Assembly: GCA_005281725.1 (NCBI GenBank)
Contig: SSBO01000012.1
Span: 23,768,243-23,832,242, forward strand
Length of the DNA stretch: 64,000 bases
Direction: 5' to 3'
Source: Wuchereria bancrofti
Taxonomy: Eukaryota; Nematoda; Chromadorea; Rhabditida; Onchocercidae
The position numbers were made by a program, and so were the translations under genes. Shown one piece after another: positions 63,963 to 64,000 of this stretch. Within the stretch, counting starts at the first letter, position 1. The number at the start of each line of letters is the position of its first letter. Below the pieces are notes generated by a model. It was not told where the DNA came from, did not search any database, and was given only the letters and a program-made list of their open reading frames with translations.

Positions 63963-64000
63963 GTCTTTATTATTCCTTTATTTTTCTTAATTTGTGCTCA

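Overview
The window looks like a scaffold from a filarial-type nematode nuclear genome that carries a block of Wolbachia-like bacterial DNA at its left end. The nematode assignment rests on very AT-rich, homopolymer-rich intergenic DNA, short-exon genes with GT-AG introns ending in TTTCAG/TTTTAG, probable spliced-leader acceptors a few bases before start codons, and gene models that align domain by domain with animal proteins. The bacterial block (1 to about 8,907) has intronless, Rickettsiales-like genes and is joined to nematode DNA at about 8.9-9.2 kb with no run of N. This favours a nuclear Wolbachia insertion, although a chimeric contig cannot be excluded from sequence alone.

Bacterial block: a midA/NDUFAF7-type methyltransferase with an in-frame palindromic repeat; gltX, intact at 3001-4362 and partly repeated at 1593-2627 because two overlapping contigs were joined by one N; an ankyrin-like gene broken in three frames; frameshifted rpiB; frameshifted dnaG; a small intact ORF; a DsbA-like thiol oxidoreductase; and a RatA/Coq10-type START-domain protein. 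Intact and broken genes sit side by side, as expected for relatively recent DNA decaying without selection.

Region 9.2-16.5 kb has no recognisable gene. It holds a 168-base gap, a long inverted repeat, a perfect short fold-back and a 1.14-kb direct repeat next to another single N. Much of this is probably assembly redundancy or unmerged haplotypes.

Nematode genes, left to right: a CK1/TTBK-like kinase (+, 16.5-20.9 kb); a two-exon 65-aa secreted peptide (+, 23.9-24.3 kb); a 13-exon, 704-aa protein with a possible FLYWCH-like zinc finger and acidic tail (-, 26.8-32.9 kb); ribosomal protein L11 (+, 34.8-36.4 kb); V-ATPase subunit H (-, 37.4-41.1 kb); an ADAM17/TACE-type sheddase (+, 42.9-50.2 kb) with one exon duplicated in tandem; a kidney/liver-type glutaminase with ankyrin repeats (-, 51.4-57.7 kb); and the first exon of an FG-repeat nucleoporin (+, from 63.7 kb). 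Exon phases were checked by hand and close for all complete models; only the 5' exon of the kinase stays uncertain.

The genes are not an obvious functional cluster. Several putative promoter regions share TGACGTCA or TTACGTCAC elements, and five genes have probable trans-splice acceptors close to the start codon. The points most worth checking are the bacterial-nematode junction, the duplicated ADAM17 exon (82 nt, so including both copies breaks the frame), the unrecognised zinc-finger-like gene, and the small secreted peptide.
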